Positions 50,347 to 58,234 of a DNA stretch of 64,000 nt are shown here, piece by piece. The translations under genes and the position numbers were made by a program. Within the stretch, counting starts at the first letter, position 1, and every line of letters starts with the position of its first letter. Source of the stretch: Clostridia bacterium (GTDB taxonomy: Bacteria > Bacillota > Clostridia > Oscillospirales > Acutalibacteraceae); contig JAFSFY010000008.1 in assembly GCA_017434985.1 (NCBI GenBank), positions 1 to 64,000 on the forward strand. The letters are read 5' to 3'. The notes under the pieces are model-generated. The model worked only from the letters and a program-made list of their open reading frames with translations, had not been told where the DNA came from and ran no database searches.

Positions 50347-52998
50347 TTATTTGTTTTTGTTCACACTGCGCTGAACGAGTTTGACGATTTCGACAATCGG
50401 AATGACGCAGAAGCCGATCGCGATCGCAATCGCGTATTCGCCGAGGCCGATGCTTTCAAATCCAAACGCATTCGCGAGGAACGGTACTTCACACACCGCG
50501 GTGGTGGCGAGCAGCGAGCCGAGACCCGCGATCCACAAGGTCTTGTTTTGGTGACCGATGGTGAACAGACTGCCGCGTTGCGAACGCATATTGAAGCTGT
50601 GGAAGATCTCCGCCATCGACATGGTGAGAAACGCCATCGTCGTACCGTGAGAACTGTTGGTGATGAGCCAGTTGCCGGTTTCCATAAAGTGACCGACGAA
50701 GTAGGACGCGAGCACCAATGCCGCGACCATCACGCCTTGGTAGGCCACGTCAAAGCCGAGACCGTTCGAGAAAATACCGTCTTTGGGGTTGCGGGGGCGG
50801 CGGGACATAATGTTCCGCTCCGCTTTTTCCATACCGAGCGCGAGCGCGGGGAAACAGTCGGTGACCAGATTGATCCACAGCAGGTGGACGGGTTCAAGAA
50901 TGGTAAAGCCGAGCAAGGTCGCCACGAAGATGCACAGCACCTCGCTCATATTGGAGCCGAGCAGGAACTGGATGGCTTTGCGGATGTTGTCGTAGATGCG
51001 GCGGCCTTCTTCCACCGCGCCCACGATGGTGGCAAAGTTATCGTCGGCAAGCACCATATCCGCCACGTTTTTGGTGACGTCGGTGCCCGTGATACCCATG
51101 CCCACGCCAATGTCGGCGGATTTGATGGAGGGGGCGTCGTTGACGCCGTCGCCCGTCATCGCGGTGATATACCCCGCCGCACGCCACGCGTTGACGATGC
51201 GGGTCTTGTGTTCGGGTTGCACACGCGCATACACGCTGATGTTTTGGAACTCGCGAGCGAATTCTTCGTCGCTCATTTCGTTCAGTTGCGAACCCGTGAT
51301 GGCGCGCAATCCGTCTTCCAAAATGCCGAGTTCACGCGCAATGGCGGTGGCGGTATCCACGTGGTCGCCCGTGATCATAATGGGGCGAATACCCGCACGG
51401 CGGCATTCCACAATAGCAGCGGTCACTTCGGGACGGACGGGGTCGATCATACCGCACAGACCCATAAAGCACAGGTCGGTTTCGAGTACGTCGGGCTCGT
51501 AGGCGGGTTCGCTGTCCCACACGCGGGTGGCACACGCCAGCACGCGCAGAGCACGGTCGGCCATTGCCTTGTTGGCGGCCAGAATTTCGGCACGGTACGC
51601 GTCGGTCATCGGGGTGGGCACGCCGTCTTTCAGGTAGTGGGTGCAACGGTCGATGACCACGTCGGGCGCGCCTTTGGTGTACTGCACGCGACCGTTTTCG
51701 GTTTGGTGCACGGTGGTCATCATTTTACGAGAGGAGTCAAACGGCGCTTCGCCGCAGCGAGGATACGCCTTGACCAGGTCGTATTTCTTGAGGTCTTGTT
51801 TCGCCGCCCACGCGACCAGGGCGGCCTCGGTGGGTTCGCCCGTGACGGTGCCGTCGTCGTTGAGTTCGGCGTCACAGCAGAGCGCCATCGCGGTGGCGAT
51901 GTTCGCTTCGTTTTCGCCGAAGAAATCCACCACCGTCATTTTGTTTTGGGTGAGAGTACCCGTTTTGTCGGAACAGATGATTTGCGCGCAACCGAGCGTT
52001 TCCACCGCGGTCAAGCGACGAATGATGGCGTTGCGCTTCGACATATTGGTCACGCCGATGGAGAGCACCACCGTGACCACAGCGGCCAAGCCTTCGGGGA
52101 TGGCGGCCACCGCGAGCGACACCGCGATCATAAAGGAATCGAGAATGATGCGCACGTCGCCGAGGCCGTTGCGGATGAGTTGCACGCCGAACACCAGCGC
52201 ACTGATGCCGAGCACCAGCCAGGTGAGGATCTTGGACAGTTGACTAAGTTTGATCTGCAACGGGGTTTTGCCTTCTTCGGCTTGTGCGAGCGCGCCCGCG
52301 ATCTTGCCCATTTCGGTGTCCATACCGGTGGCGGTCACCACCGCGGTGCCGCGGCCGTACACCACCGTGCCGCCCATATACACCATATTTTTGCGGTCGC
52401 CGAGCGGCACGTCTTTGCCGTCGGTCAAGTTGATGAGATCAATGAATTTGGTGACGGGCACCGATTCGCCCGTCAACGCGGCTTCTTCCACCTGCAAGCT
52501 GGCGCTTTCCAGCAAACGTGCGTCGGCAGGGACGGCGTCGCCCGCTTCGAGCAAAATGATGTCGCCCACCACGAGGTCTTCGCTGTGGATGACGCAGACA
52601 CGCCCGTCGCGCAATACTTTGGAGGTGGCGGCAGACATTTCCTGCAACGCTTCGATGGCTTTTTCCGCCTTGCTTTCCTGATACACGCCGAGCACCGCGT
52701 TGATGATGACCACCGCCAAAATGATGATGGCATCCGCGAAACCCTCACTGTGCGCCCCGCTCATCATATTGATGACTTCCAGCACCGTGCTGACCACCGC
52801 GGCGGCAAGCAAAATGAGGATCATCGGGTCGGACAGTTGTTCCAGGAAGCGGCGAAGGAGCGATTTGCCCGGCGCGGCTTCGAGTTTGTTTTTACCGTTT
52901 TGTTCCAAGCGGGCGGTGGCTTCGGCGGTGGTGAGACCGCCCTCCGTCACGCCGAGCGCTTGCAGGACGGCGGTTTTGTCCTCGGAATAGTACTTCAT
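50347..52998 (-). CDS. P-type cation-transporting ATPase (Ca2+/Mn2+ type)
   Basis: 883 aa from ATG 52998 (MKYYSEDKTAVLQALGVTEGG), GAAAGGAAG upstream. N-terminal cation ATPase domain; PEGLAAVVTVVLSIGVTNM in helix 4 (the Ca/Mn PMR1-like pattern), phosphorylation site CSDKTGTLTQNKM near residue 340, KGAPDVVIDRCTHY, TGDGVNDAPSIKSADIGVGMG hinge near 600. The extended N-terminal reading frame in the leader is not coding. The type pumps Ca2+ or Mn2+ out of the cytosol. The yybP-ykoY riboswitch upstream senses Mn2+ and so argues for Mn2+ export here. Confidence 0.95.
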   Translation of the reverse strand: MKYYSEDKTAVLQALGVTEGGLTTAEATARLEQNGKNKLEAAPGKSLLRRFLEQLSDPMILILLAAAVVSTVLEVINMMSGAHSEGFADAIIILAVVIINAVLGVYQESKAEKAIEALQEMSAATSKVLRDGRVCVIHSEDLVVGDIILLEAGDAVPADARLLESASLQVEEAALTGESVPVTKFIDLINLTDGKDVPLGDRKNMVYMGGTVVYGRGTAVVTATGMDTEMGKIAGALAQAEEGKTPLQIKLSQLSKILTWLVLGISALVFGVQLIRNGLGDVRIILDSFMIAVSLAVAAIPEGLAAVVTVVLSIGVTNMSKRNAIIRRLTAVETLGCAQIICSDKTGTLTQNKMTVVDFFGENEANIATAMALCCDAELNDDGTVTGEPTEAALVAWAAKQDLKKYDLVKAYPRCGEAPFDSSRKMMTTVHQTENGRVQYTKGAPDVVIDRCTHYLKDGVPTPMTDAYRAEILAANKAMADRALRVLACATRVWDSEPAYEPDVLETDLCFMGLCGMIDPVRPEVTAAIVECRRAGIRPIMITGDHVDTATAIARELGILEDGLRAITGSQLNEMSDEEFAREFQNISVYARVQPEHKTRIVNAWRAAGYITAMTGDGVNDAPSIKSADIGVGMGITGTDVTKNVADMVLADDNFATIVGAVEEGRRIYDNIRKAIQFLLGSNMSEVLCIFVATLLGFTILEPVHLLWINLVTDCFPALALGMEKAERNIMSRRPRNPKDGIFSNGLGFDVAYQGVMVAALVLASYFVGHFMETGNWLITNSSHGTTMAFLTMSMAEIFHSFNMRSQRGSLFTIGHQNKTLWIAGLGSLLATTAVCEVPFLANAFGFESIGLGEYAIAIAIGFCVIPIVEIVKLVQRSVNKNK

Positions 52999-53022
52999 CT
53001 GTTTTCTTCCTTTCTGTGAATC

Positions 53023-53191
53023 AAAAAAGGTACAGCCGCAACGACTGTACCCGTGTCCTCTTTCCTCTATGCGACACCATGTACAACCGTGCGATCGTGC
53101 ATGAGTCTCGCAATTTAAAGCAAACCAGACCGAAACGGCCAAGGTGTTGATTTGCTCCGCACCGAAACGGTGCGCCTGCTACTCCCTCACT
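53023..53191 (-). promoter_or_regulatory. yybP-ykoY (Mn2+) riboswitch with terminator upstream of the P-type ATPase
   Basis: On the minus strand from 53191 the leader reads TGAGGGAGTAGC, a C-rich/GTTTCGGTG stem, CAACACC, GCCGTTTCGGTC, and later GCGAGACTCA (53102-53112), which pairs with the opening TGAG (P1). These are the conserved parts of the yybP-ykoY family (GGGAGTAG and GAGAC). The hairpin GGTACAG...CTGTACC at 53029-53051 plus T6 is the terminator. Mn2+ binding would be expected to prevent termination and switch the pump on. Judged by eye, without covariance scoring. Confidence 0.75.
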
Positions 53192-53210
53192 TAAGTTTTG
53201 CTACCGTTTT

Positions 53211-53240
53211 AGTATAGCACCGCCGGTATCTTTTTGTCAA
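53211..53240 (-). promoter_or_regulatory. Promoter of the P-type ATPase transcript
   Basis: Minus strand TTGACA (53240-53235), 18 bp, TATACT (53216-53211), about 20 bp before the riboswitch. Confidence 0.8.
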
Positions 53241-53244
53241 GTGT

Positions 53245-54147
53245 CTACATCATGAGAGACAACAGCAACATCTCGCGCGCTTTTTCGTAGATCGCGTCAA
53301 ATTCGGCAAGCGGCAACGGGTTTTGTCCTTTGCCGAGTTCGATGGTAAACGCAGGACGGTGCATCTCGTCGATAAACCAGTCTTTAAACCCGCCGTGCGA
53401 GGCGAGACCCTCGGGGTCGGCGATGCGATAACCCGAAGCCGAGGACATCACCAGTGCCATAAGCCGCGAAGCGGGCGGGGTGTGCTCGCCGTACCGCCAA
53501 TAAATTTCTTCGCCTTGACTGTGAAGCGCCACCGCGTGGCGAAAATCGCCGCGACGACACAGCGCGGTGAGAGCACGGGTTTCGGGTTCGCTTTCGGGAA
53601 ACGCGCCGCCGAAACGGCGTGCCGACGGACCGACAATGCCGTTTTTTTGTTCCTCCTGTTGCAATTGTGCCCAACCTGCGTTAAAATTATGATTGAGATC
53701 GACGCCGTTTACGTTGGCTTGCCACAACCCGTGGGTATCGCCGCCGAGCGCGCGCACCGTTTCGGCATATTCGGCGGCGGCATCCGCGCCGTAAAGGGCG
53801 ACCTGCACGCCGTCGGGGTTGACCATCGGCACAAACACCAGACTGCGCCCCGCCATCGCACGGGACATGCGCCATCCGTTCCATTCGCGGCCGCTGTGCA
53901 GTGCCGCGGCGATCTCCTCGCACAACCGCAAACACACGAGCGACGTGAGCCATTCCTGCGCGTGAAACGCGGCGGCCATCAGTACCCGCTCGCGCCCCAT
54001 ACCGAGCGTGATGCCCCAAATACTGCGGCCGAGCACGCTGCGTCCCATCGGCGCGGCGCTGAGACACGGGTACCGCGCGCACAACGCCCCCGTCAATCCG
54101 CTGATATATCCGTAATCGGCCTTCGCCGCCTTGACCAGTTGTTCCAT
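53245..54147 (-). CDS. Zinc carboxypeptidase, M14 family
   Basis: 300 aa from ATG 54147 (MEQLVKAAKADYGYISGLTGAL), AAAGGGG upstream. M14 motifs: HAQEW near residue 60 (HxxE zinc ligands), MVNPDGVQVALYG near 105, NGVDLNHNFNAGW near 150, VALHSQGEEIYWR near 195 (His ligand) and FTIELGKG near 275 (catalytic Glu). No signal peptide; it resembles cytosolic gamma-D-glutamyl-meso-diaminopimelate peptidases of the M14C group that handle cell-wall fragments. Divergent from the NUDIX gene, 47 bp apart. Confidence 0.88.
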   Translation of the reverse strand: MEQLVKAAKADYGYISGLTGALCARYPCLSAAPMGRSVLGRSIWGITLGMGRERVLMAAAFHAQEWLTSLVCLRLCEEIAAALHSGREWNGWRMSRAMAGRSLVFVPMVNPDGVQVALYGADAAAEYAETVRALGGDTHGLWQANVNGVDLNHNFNAGWAQLQQEEQKNGIVGPSARRFGGAFPESEPETRALTALCRRGDFRHAVALHSQGEEIYWRYGEHTPPASRLMALVMSSASGYRIADPEGLASHGGFKDWFIDEMHRPAFTIELGKGQNPLPLAEFDAIYEKAREMLLLSLMM

Positions 54148-54194
54148 TGTTGTCCACCCCTTTTCTACCATCATATAATAAAGGAGCCTTCTTT

Positions 54195-54734
54195 ATGAAT
54201 CTGACCGAAAAAACCTTAACCGAATCCTATCCGTTTCGCGGCCGCATCATCAATTTGCGGGTGGACGAAATTGAACTGCCCAACGGTCACCGTTCCGACC
54301 GCGAGGTGGTGGAACATCCCGGCGGTGTATGCGTGGCACCGCTGACCGACGAGGGAGAACTCATTTTCGTGCGGCAATTCCGTTATCCGTACAAGGAAGT
54401 GGTGCTCGAACTGCCCGCGGGCAAACGCGACAGAAACGGCGAGGACCCGCTCACCTGCGGCAAACGCGAACTGCTGGAAGAAACGGGCGCCACCGCCGCG
54501 GAGTATCGGTATTTGGGTCCTCTCTACCCCACGCCGGGCTATTGTGACGAGGTCATTCATCTGTATTTGGCAAAAGGGCTCACGTTCGGCGACGCGTGTC
54601 CCGACGAAGACGAGTTTGTGGAAGTGGAACGCATCCCATTAGAAGAAGCCGTGCAGATGGTGTTGCGCAATGAGATCCCCGATGCCAAAACCCAAGTGGC
54701 GATCATGAAAACGTATTTGTTGTTGCAAAAATAA
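54195..54734 (+). CDS. NUDIX hydrolase (ADP-ribose pyrophosphatase type)
   Basis: 179 aa from ATG 54195 (MNLTEKTLTESYPFRGRIIN), AAAGGAG upstream; the longer frame from 54147 overlaps the divergent gene. Family features are VVEHPGGVCVAPL, VRQFRYPYKEVVLELPAGK and the NUDIX box (GEDPLTCGKRELLEETGA), with one residue more between the Gly and first Glu than the consensus. It splits ADP-ribose to AMP and ribose 5-phosphate. Monocistronic, with a terminator 3 bp behind the stop. Confidence 0.92.
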   Translation: MNLTEKTLTESYPFRGRIINLRVDEIELPNGHRSDREVVEHPGGVCVAPLTDEGELIFVRQFRYPYKEVVLELPAGKRDRNGEDPLTCGKRELLEETGATAAEYRYLGPLYPTPGYCDEVIHLYLAKGLTFGDACPDEDEFVEVERIPLEEAVQMVLRNEIPDAKTQVAIMKTYLLLQK

Positions 54735-54736
54735 GC

Positions 54737-54770
54737 AAAACAGCCGATGACACAAAGTCATCGGCTGTTT
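54737..54770 (+). terminator. Terminator of the NUDIX gene, identical to 55304-55337
   Basis: Stem AAACAGCCGATGAC / complement with a 5-nt loop. The 34-bp sequence occurs again unchanged at 55304-55337 in the same orientation, so the XRE and 67-aa genes lie between direct repeats. Confidence 0.8.
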
Positions 54771-54771
54771 G

Positions 54772-54990
54772 TTATTTTGTAGGATAGGGCGTTTTAACAG
54801 TGGTTCTTCCTATCAAGTAATCCACGCTGACCTGATAATAATCCGCCAATTTGTCAGCATACTCAAGAGGCAACGGCCGTTCTTCACGCTCGTATTTCGA
54901 ATACAGCGACTGATCGCACAACAAATAATCGGCCACCTGTTTTTGCGTTAAATCCAAATCTTCTCGCAAATCGCGAATGCGCAATTTCAT
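54772..54990 (-). CDS. XRE-family transcriptional regulator, 72 aa
   Basis: Start MKLRIRDLREDLDLTQKQ at 54990, with AGGGTGATA upstream. Single Cro/C1-type HTH: LTQKQVADYLLCDQSLYSKYERE, then PLPLEYADKLADYYQVSVDYLIGRT, a common class in Firmicutes. Divergent from the 67-aa gene; two palindromes between the two starts are its probable operators (55014-55034, 55043-55055). The C-terminus is next to the shared terminator. Confidence 0.92.
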   Translation of the reverse strand: MKLRIRDLREDLDLTQKQVADYLLCDQSLYSKYEREERPLPLEYADKLADYYQVSVDYLIGRTTVKTPYPTK

Positions 54991-55013
54991 AATTATCACC
55001 CTGCCAAGCATAC

Positions 55014-55061
55014 AATAGGACGATACGTCCTATTGACTTTTTGGACTATATGTCCTAAAAT
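55014..55061 (+). promoter_or_regulatory. Promoter and operators of the 67-aa gene
   Basis: Perfect inverted repeat AATAGGACG-ATA-CGTCCTATT (55014-55034) and a second GGAC-TATAT-GTCC (55043-55055). The promoter TTGACT (55033-55038), 17 bp, TAAAAT (55056-55061) overlaps both. Binding of the divergent XRE protein would block it. Confidence 0.7.
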
Positions 55062-55113
55062 ATGCTTGCTACAGTGCCTTTTTTTACGATAAGGGGTTAA
55101 GGGGTGCATTGAC

Positions 55114-55317
55114 ATGGACCATAGTTTGGAAAAATACTTAGAAAAATTATCTCCTGCGGAACTAAAAAATGCTTGGTGCTATTACTTGGAGAAAAACAAA
55201 GCGGGAGATTACGAATACGAATTGAGTGAAATCTTTCGAATTCTGCAATCACGCGGAAATACCACCTCTGCTTATGAAGAACGTCCGTTTTGGTTGTATA
55301 ACGAAAACAGCCGATGA
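55114..55317 (+). CDS. Small hypothetical protein, 67 aa
   Basis: MDHSLEKYLEKLSPAELKNAW at 55114, AAGGGGTG upstream. Predicted helical and acidic, with aromatic residues (CYYLEKNKAGDYEYELSEIF). No family recognised. It has an operator-controlled promoter and stops inside the 34-bp direct repeat (ENSR, stop). With the XRE gene it could be a two-gene regulatory or toxin/antitoxin-like module, but no toxin signature is seen. Confidence 0.65.
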   Translation: MDHSLEKYLEKLSPAELKNAWCYYLEKNKAGDYEYELSEIFRILQSRGNTTSAYEERPFWLYNENSR

Positions 55318-55337
55318 CACAAAGTCATCGGCTGTTT
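55304..55337 (+). terminator. Second copy of the 34-bp terminator
   Basis: Same 34-bp sequence as 54737-54770, followed here by TTT. It terminates the 67-aa gene and contributes its last codons. Confidence 0.75.
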
Positions 55338-55338
55338 T

Positions 55339-55500
55339 TTGCGCTTTTGTTGTAACAGCATAGGCTCCCTCCGGGAGGGAGCTCCCGCGATAGCGGGTGA
55401 GGGAGAATGCGTAACAACCGTACTGTACAACCGTGAAATTGCGCAGGCTCCTTCCACCAACGCTCCGCGTCGGTCCCCCTTCCTCCCGGAGGAAGGCTTT
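55339..55500. repeat. Intergenic palindromic repeat element
   Basis: About 160 bp without a gene, with two palindromes (CTCCCTCCGGGAGGGAG near 55365 and CTTCCTCCCGGAGGAAG near 55482) and GCGATAGCGGGTGAGGGAGA between them. It has the look of dispersed, REP-like elements of Clostridia. One copy only in this window. Confidence 0.45.
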
Positions 55501-55866
55501 TTACCTCTGCTCAAGAGAATCTTTAACAATTTCATCAATGTATTCGCACACACCGCGGAAATTTGTGTTGATTTGTCGGTTGGTGAATCGTATCACCTTC
55601 AAATCGTAACCCTCCAACCGTTCCGTTCGAAACTCGTCCTTGCGCTGTCCCTCGTCACTATAATGTTGGGAACCGTCAATTTCGATCACCAATTTTGCCC
55701 TGTGGCAATAAAAATCGGCTATAAAATTGTCGATTGCCTTTTGTCGCTGGAATCGAATTTCGTATTTCGACAAAAAATCATACCACAAGTGATTCTCTTG
55801 CGGCGTTGCGTTTTTTCGCAATCGTTTTGCAAGGGGAATGTTTTTTCCGTTATAATCCAGCGACAT
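55501..55866 (-). CDS. DUF559-domain protein (Vsr/endonuclease-like)
   Basis: 121 aa, MSLDYNGKNIPLAKRLRKNATPQE. The fold is the very-short-patch-repair endonuclease-like DUF559: NHLWYDFLSKYEIRFQRQKAID, FYCHRAKLVIEIDGSQHYSDEG (catalytic-type Asp, Glu) and YDLKVIRFTNRQI. It starts 2 bp after the dusB stop, so both come from one transcript. The activity of the family is unproven; nuclease is inferred from the fold. Confidence 0.88.
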   Translation of the reverse strand: MSLDYNGKNIPLAKRLRKNATPQENHLWYDFLSKYEIRFQRQKAIDNFIADFYCHRAKLVIEIDGSQHYSDEGQRKDEFRTERLEGYDLKVIRFTNRQINTNFRGVCEYIDEIVKDSLEQR

Positions 55867-55868
55867 CG

Positions 55869-56840
55869 TTACAGTTCCTCATTCTCTTTGAGTGCGTGGT
55901 AGCACAGGCGGCGCAGGTCGTCCATCGTGCTGATGGAACCCGCTTCGCCGCGCAGGATGGCGGCGCCGCGAAATCCCCGCAGATACCACGACGCGTGCTT
56001 GCGCGCTTCCAGCAGGGCACTGCGTTCGCCTTTGAGTTCGACAGCGAGTGCCACCTGACGGCACAACACTTCCAAACGGTGGGCAAGCGGCGGTTCGGGA
56101 AGTAACGTCCCCTCGTTCAAATAGGCTTCGATTTGGGAAAACAACCACGGTGCGCCCAGCGCGCCGCGCCCCACCATCACGAGGTCACACCCCGTGTGTT
56201 CGTACAGACGGGCGGCATCCTCGGCAGTCGTCACGTCGCCGTTGCCGATGACCGGCACCGACACCGCGCGTTTGACCTCACGGATGATGTCCCAATCGAC
56301 GGGCGGGGCATACATTTGGTCGCGGGTACGACCGTGCACCGTGATGGCGGCGGCACCGCCGCTTTCGCACGCGAGCGCCACTTCCACCGCGTTCACTTCG
56401 TCTTTCGCGTACCCTTTGCGGATCTTCACCGTCACGGGCACGTCCACCGCGCCGCACACCGCCTTGACGATACGGTGGCACAGTTCGGGTTCGCGCATCA
56501 GCGAACTGCCGCAGTGGTTGCCCGCAATTTTGGGGGCGGGACACCCCATGTTGATGTCCAACCAATCGGGTTGTTGCTTCATCGCAAGCAGGGCGGCGTT
56601 GGCCATGGTATCAGGGTCGTCTCCAAACAGTTGAATGGCGGTGGGACGGGCGCGATCGTCGAGTTCCATCAGTTCGCCGCTTTTGCGGTCACCCATCGAC
56701 AAGGCTTTGGCACTCACCATTTCCGACACCGTAAACGCCGCGCCGTGGTCGGCGCAGATACGACGAAAAGCGCGGTCTGCCACACCGGCCATCGGTGCCA
56801 ACGCCGCGCGTTTCGTTATGTCGATCGAACCGAGTTTCAT
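55869..56840 (-). CDS. dusB: tRNA-dihydrouridine synthase
   Basis: 323 aa, MKLGSIDITKRAALAPMAGVADRAFR at 56840, GAGGTGGG upstream. FMN barrel with APMAGVADRAFRR near residue 15, the catalytic Cys in INMGCPAPKIAGNHCG near 98, VTVHGRTRDQMY near 165, VPVIGNGDVTTAEDAARL near 195 and GRGALGAPWLF near 220. DusB type (reduces U17 and others). Operon with the DUF559 gene. Confidence 0.95.
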   Translation of the reverse strand: MKLGSIDITKRAALAPMAGVADRAFRRICADHGAAFTVSEMVSAKALSMGDRKSGELMELDDRARPTAIQLFGDDPDTMANAALLAMKQQPDWLDINMGCPAPKIAGNHCGSSLMREPELCHRIVKAVCGAVDVPVTVKIRKGYAKDEVNAVEVALACESGGAAAITVHGRTRDQMYAPPVDWDIIREVKRAVSVPVIGNGDVTTAEDAARLYEHTGCDLVMVGRGALGAPWLFSQIEAYLNEGTLLPEPPLAHRLEVLCRQVALAVELKGERSALLEARKHASWYLRGFRGAAILRGEAGSISTMDDLRRLCYHALKENEEL

Positions 56841-56883
56841 CTTCCCACCTCGGTGGGTATTATAACGGAGATTGGCGATTCCG

Positions 56884-58233
56884 TCAAGTCACGTTGCTGT
56901 CGGGGTCGGCCAAAAATACAATGACGTCCCACGTGACGGGCCCCACCACCCCGTTTTGGGGAATGTCCGCCCACGCTTGTGCGGCGCGCACCGCCGCCTC
57001 GGTCTGTGCACCGTAGATGCCGTCCACCAACACGGGCGGCATAAAGTCTCGCAGTTCCGACGCGCGCTCGAGCAGCACCTGCAACGCGCGCACGTTGGCC
57101 CCCTCCTGCCCCGGCGTTAAAAACTGCCCGGGATATAGTTCGCTCGCGTCGGCGGTGGGCGGCAGGGATGCGATCACCGCGTCGTACGCACGGGTGAGCG
57201 CGTTCCACGTCTGCCGTCCCACAATGCCGTCCACGGCCAAACCTTGCTGTGCTTGAAATGCGCGCACCGCCGCCGTGGTTTCGGGACCGAAGACGCCCGT
57301 TTCCTCCACCATCGGCAACGTGTTATCAAAGGTGGCAAGTACGAGCAAATAGTGTTGCAACGTTGCCACCCCGATGCCCGTATCCCCCTCACGCAACAAT
57401 TCGGCGTATACGCGCTCGACCTCTTCGGGGGTGAGCCCCTCGCTTTCGAGTTCCGCCAGCCCTTTCACCGCGTTGAAAATGGACTTGATCTTGTACCACG
57501 TGGCTTTGCCGACGATGCCGTCGGGCGTGAGGTTGAAAATACGTTGGAAGTTCTCCACCGCCTGTTCGGTGGGGATGTCAAAGATGCCGTCGTCGTTCAG
57601 CACGGGACGGATGGCAGGGTAATTTTGCCCGATGCGGTTCAGTTGCCGCTGAACGGTGCGCACGTCCTCCCCCGCCGACCCCAGCCGCAACGGCACGCCG
57701 GGATAGGTGGGGACGTTTTGCCCGATGGGAGCGTTGAACACGATGCCGATGTCGTCGCCGTAATAGTACTGCAAGATCTCGTACGGCAACAACCCTTCCT
57801 CGGCAAGCGGCACCGTTCCCCATTGGGACAGCCCGTCGCAGGTGCTGGTGGTGCCGTTGCAGTACCGCGCAAACAACGGTTGCACCGTTCCCTCGCGGAT
57901 GATATAGTCGTTGTACACGTCGTCCACGATACGGGAAATGTCGTCGAATATTTCCCGCCCGTCGATGTATTTTTGATCAAACTGCGTGTCGCTTGTGATG
58001 TCAAAATCGTACCCGCGTGCGCGGTAAAACTCGGTGTAGACGCGGTTGAGCGCAAAAGAGATCTGCGCCAAAATGTTGGCACGCAGTGCCGTTTCGGGCC
58101 AGGTGGGATAAATTTCGCTGGACGCTACGTTTTTGATGTAATCCGCAAACGGCACCCGCACGTTGGGCGCGCTCGTATCGTTCGGTGCGCCGAGGTGCAC
58201 GGTGATGTAATCGGGAATGCGCACGGTCGCCAT
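56884..58233 (-). CDS. Peptidoglycan-binding domain protein, 449 aa
   Basis: MATVRIPDYITVHLGAPNDTS at 58233 after AAAGGAGG. Residues about 1-170 form an unrecognised N-terminal part (SEIYPTWPETALRANILAQISFALNRVYTEFY), similar to spore-coat/cortex proteins SpoIID-related segment; then three PG_binding_1 repeats near residues 175-245, 285-350 and 370-440 (LRLGSAGEDVRTVQRQLN, GDTGIGVATLQHYLL, GQEGANVRALQVLLE). No classical signal peptide. It is 1 bp after the amidase gene start region, so the two probably act together on the spore or cell wall. Confidence 0.85.
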   Translation of the reverse strand: MATVRIPDYITVHLGAPNDTSAPNVRVPFADYIKNVASSEIYPTWPETALRANILAQISFALNRVYTEFYRARGYDFDITSDTQFDQKYIDGREIFDDISRIVDDVYNDYIIREGTVQPLFARYCNGTTSTCDGLSQWGTVPLAEEGLLPYEILQYYYGDDIGIVFNAPIGQNVPTYPGVPLRLGSAGEDVRTVQRQLNRIGQNYPAIRPVLNDDGIFDIPTEQAVENFQRIFNLTPDGIVGKATWYKIKSIFNAVKGLAELESEGLTPEEVERVYAELLREGDTGIGVATLQHYLLVLATFDNTLPMVEETGVFGPETTAAVRAFQAQQGLAVDGIVGRQTWNALTRAYDAVIASLPPTADASELYPGQFLTPGQEGANVRALQVLLERASELRDFMPPVLVDGIYGAQTEAAVRAAQAWADIPQNGVVGPVTWDVIVFLADPDSNVT

Positions 58234-58234
58234 C

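Noticed and set aside
50329-53019. An 896-aa open frame on the plus strand
   Set aside because: It is antisense to the P-type ATPase gene, His/Gly/Arg-rich, and lacks any family match; it reflects GC-rich codon mirror effects.
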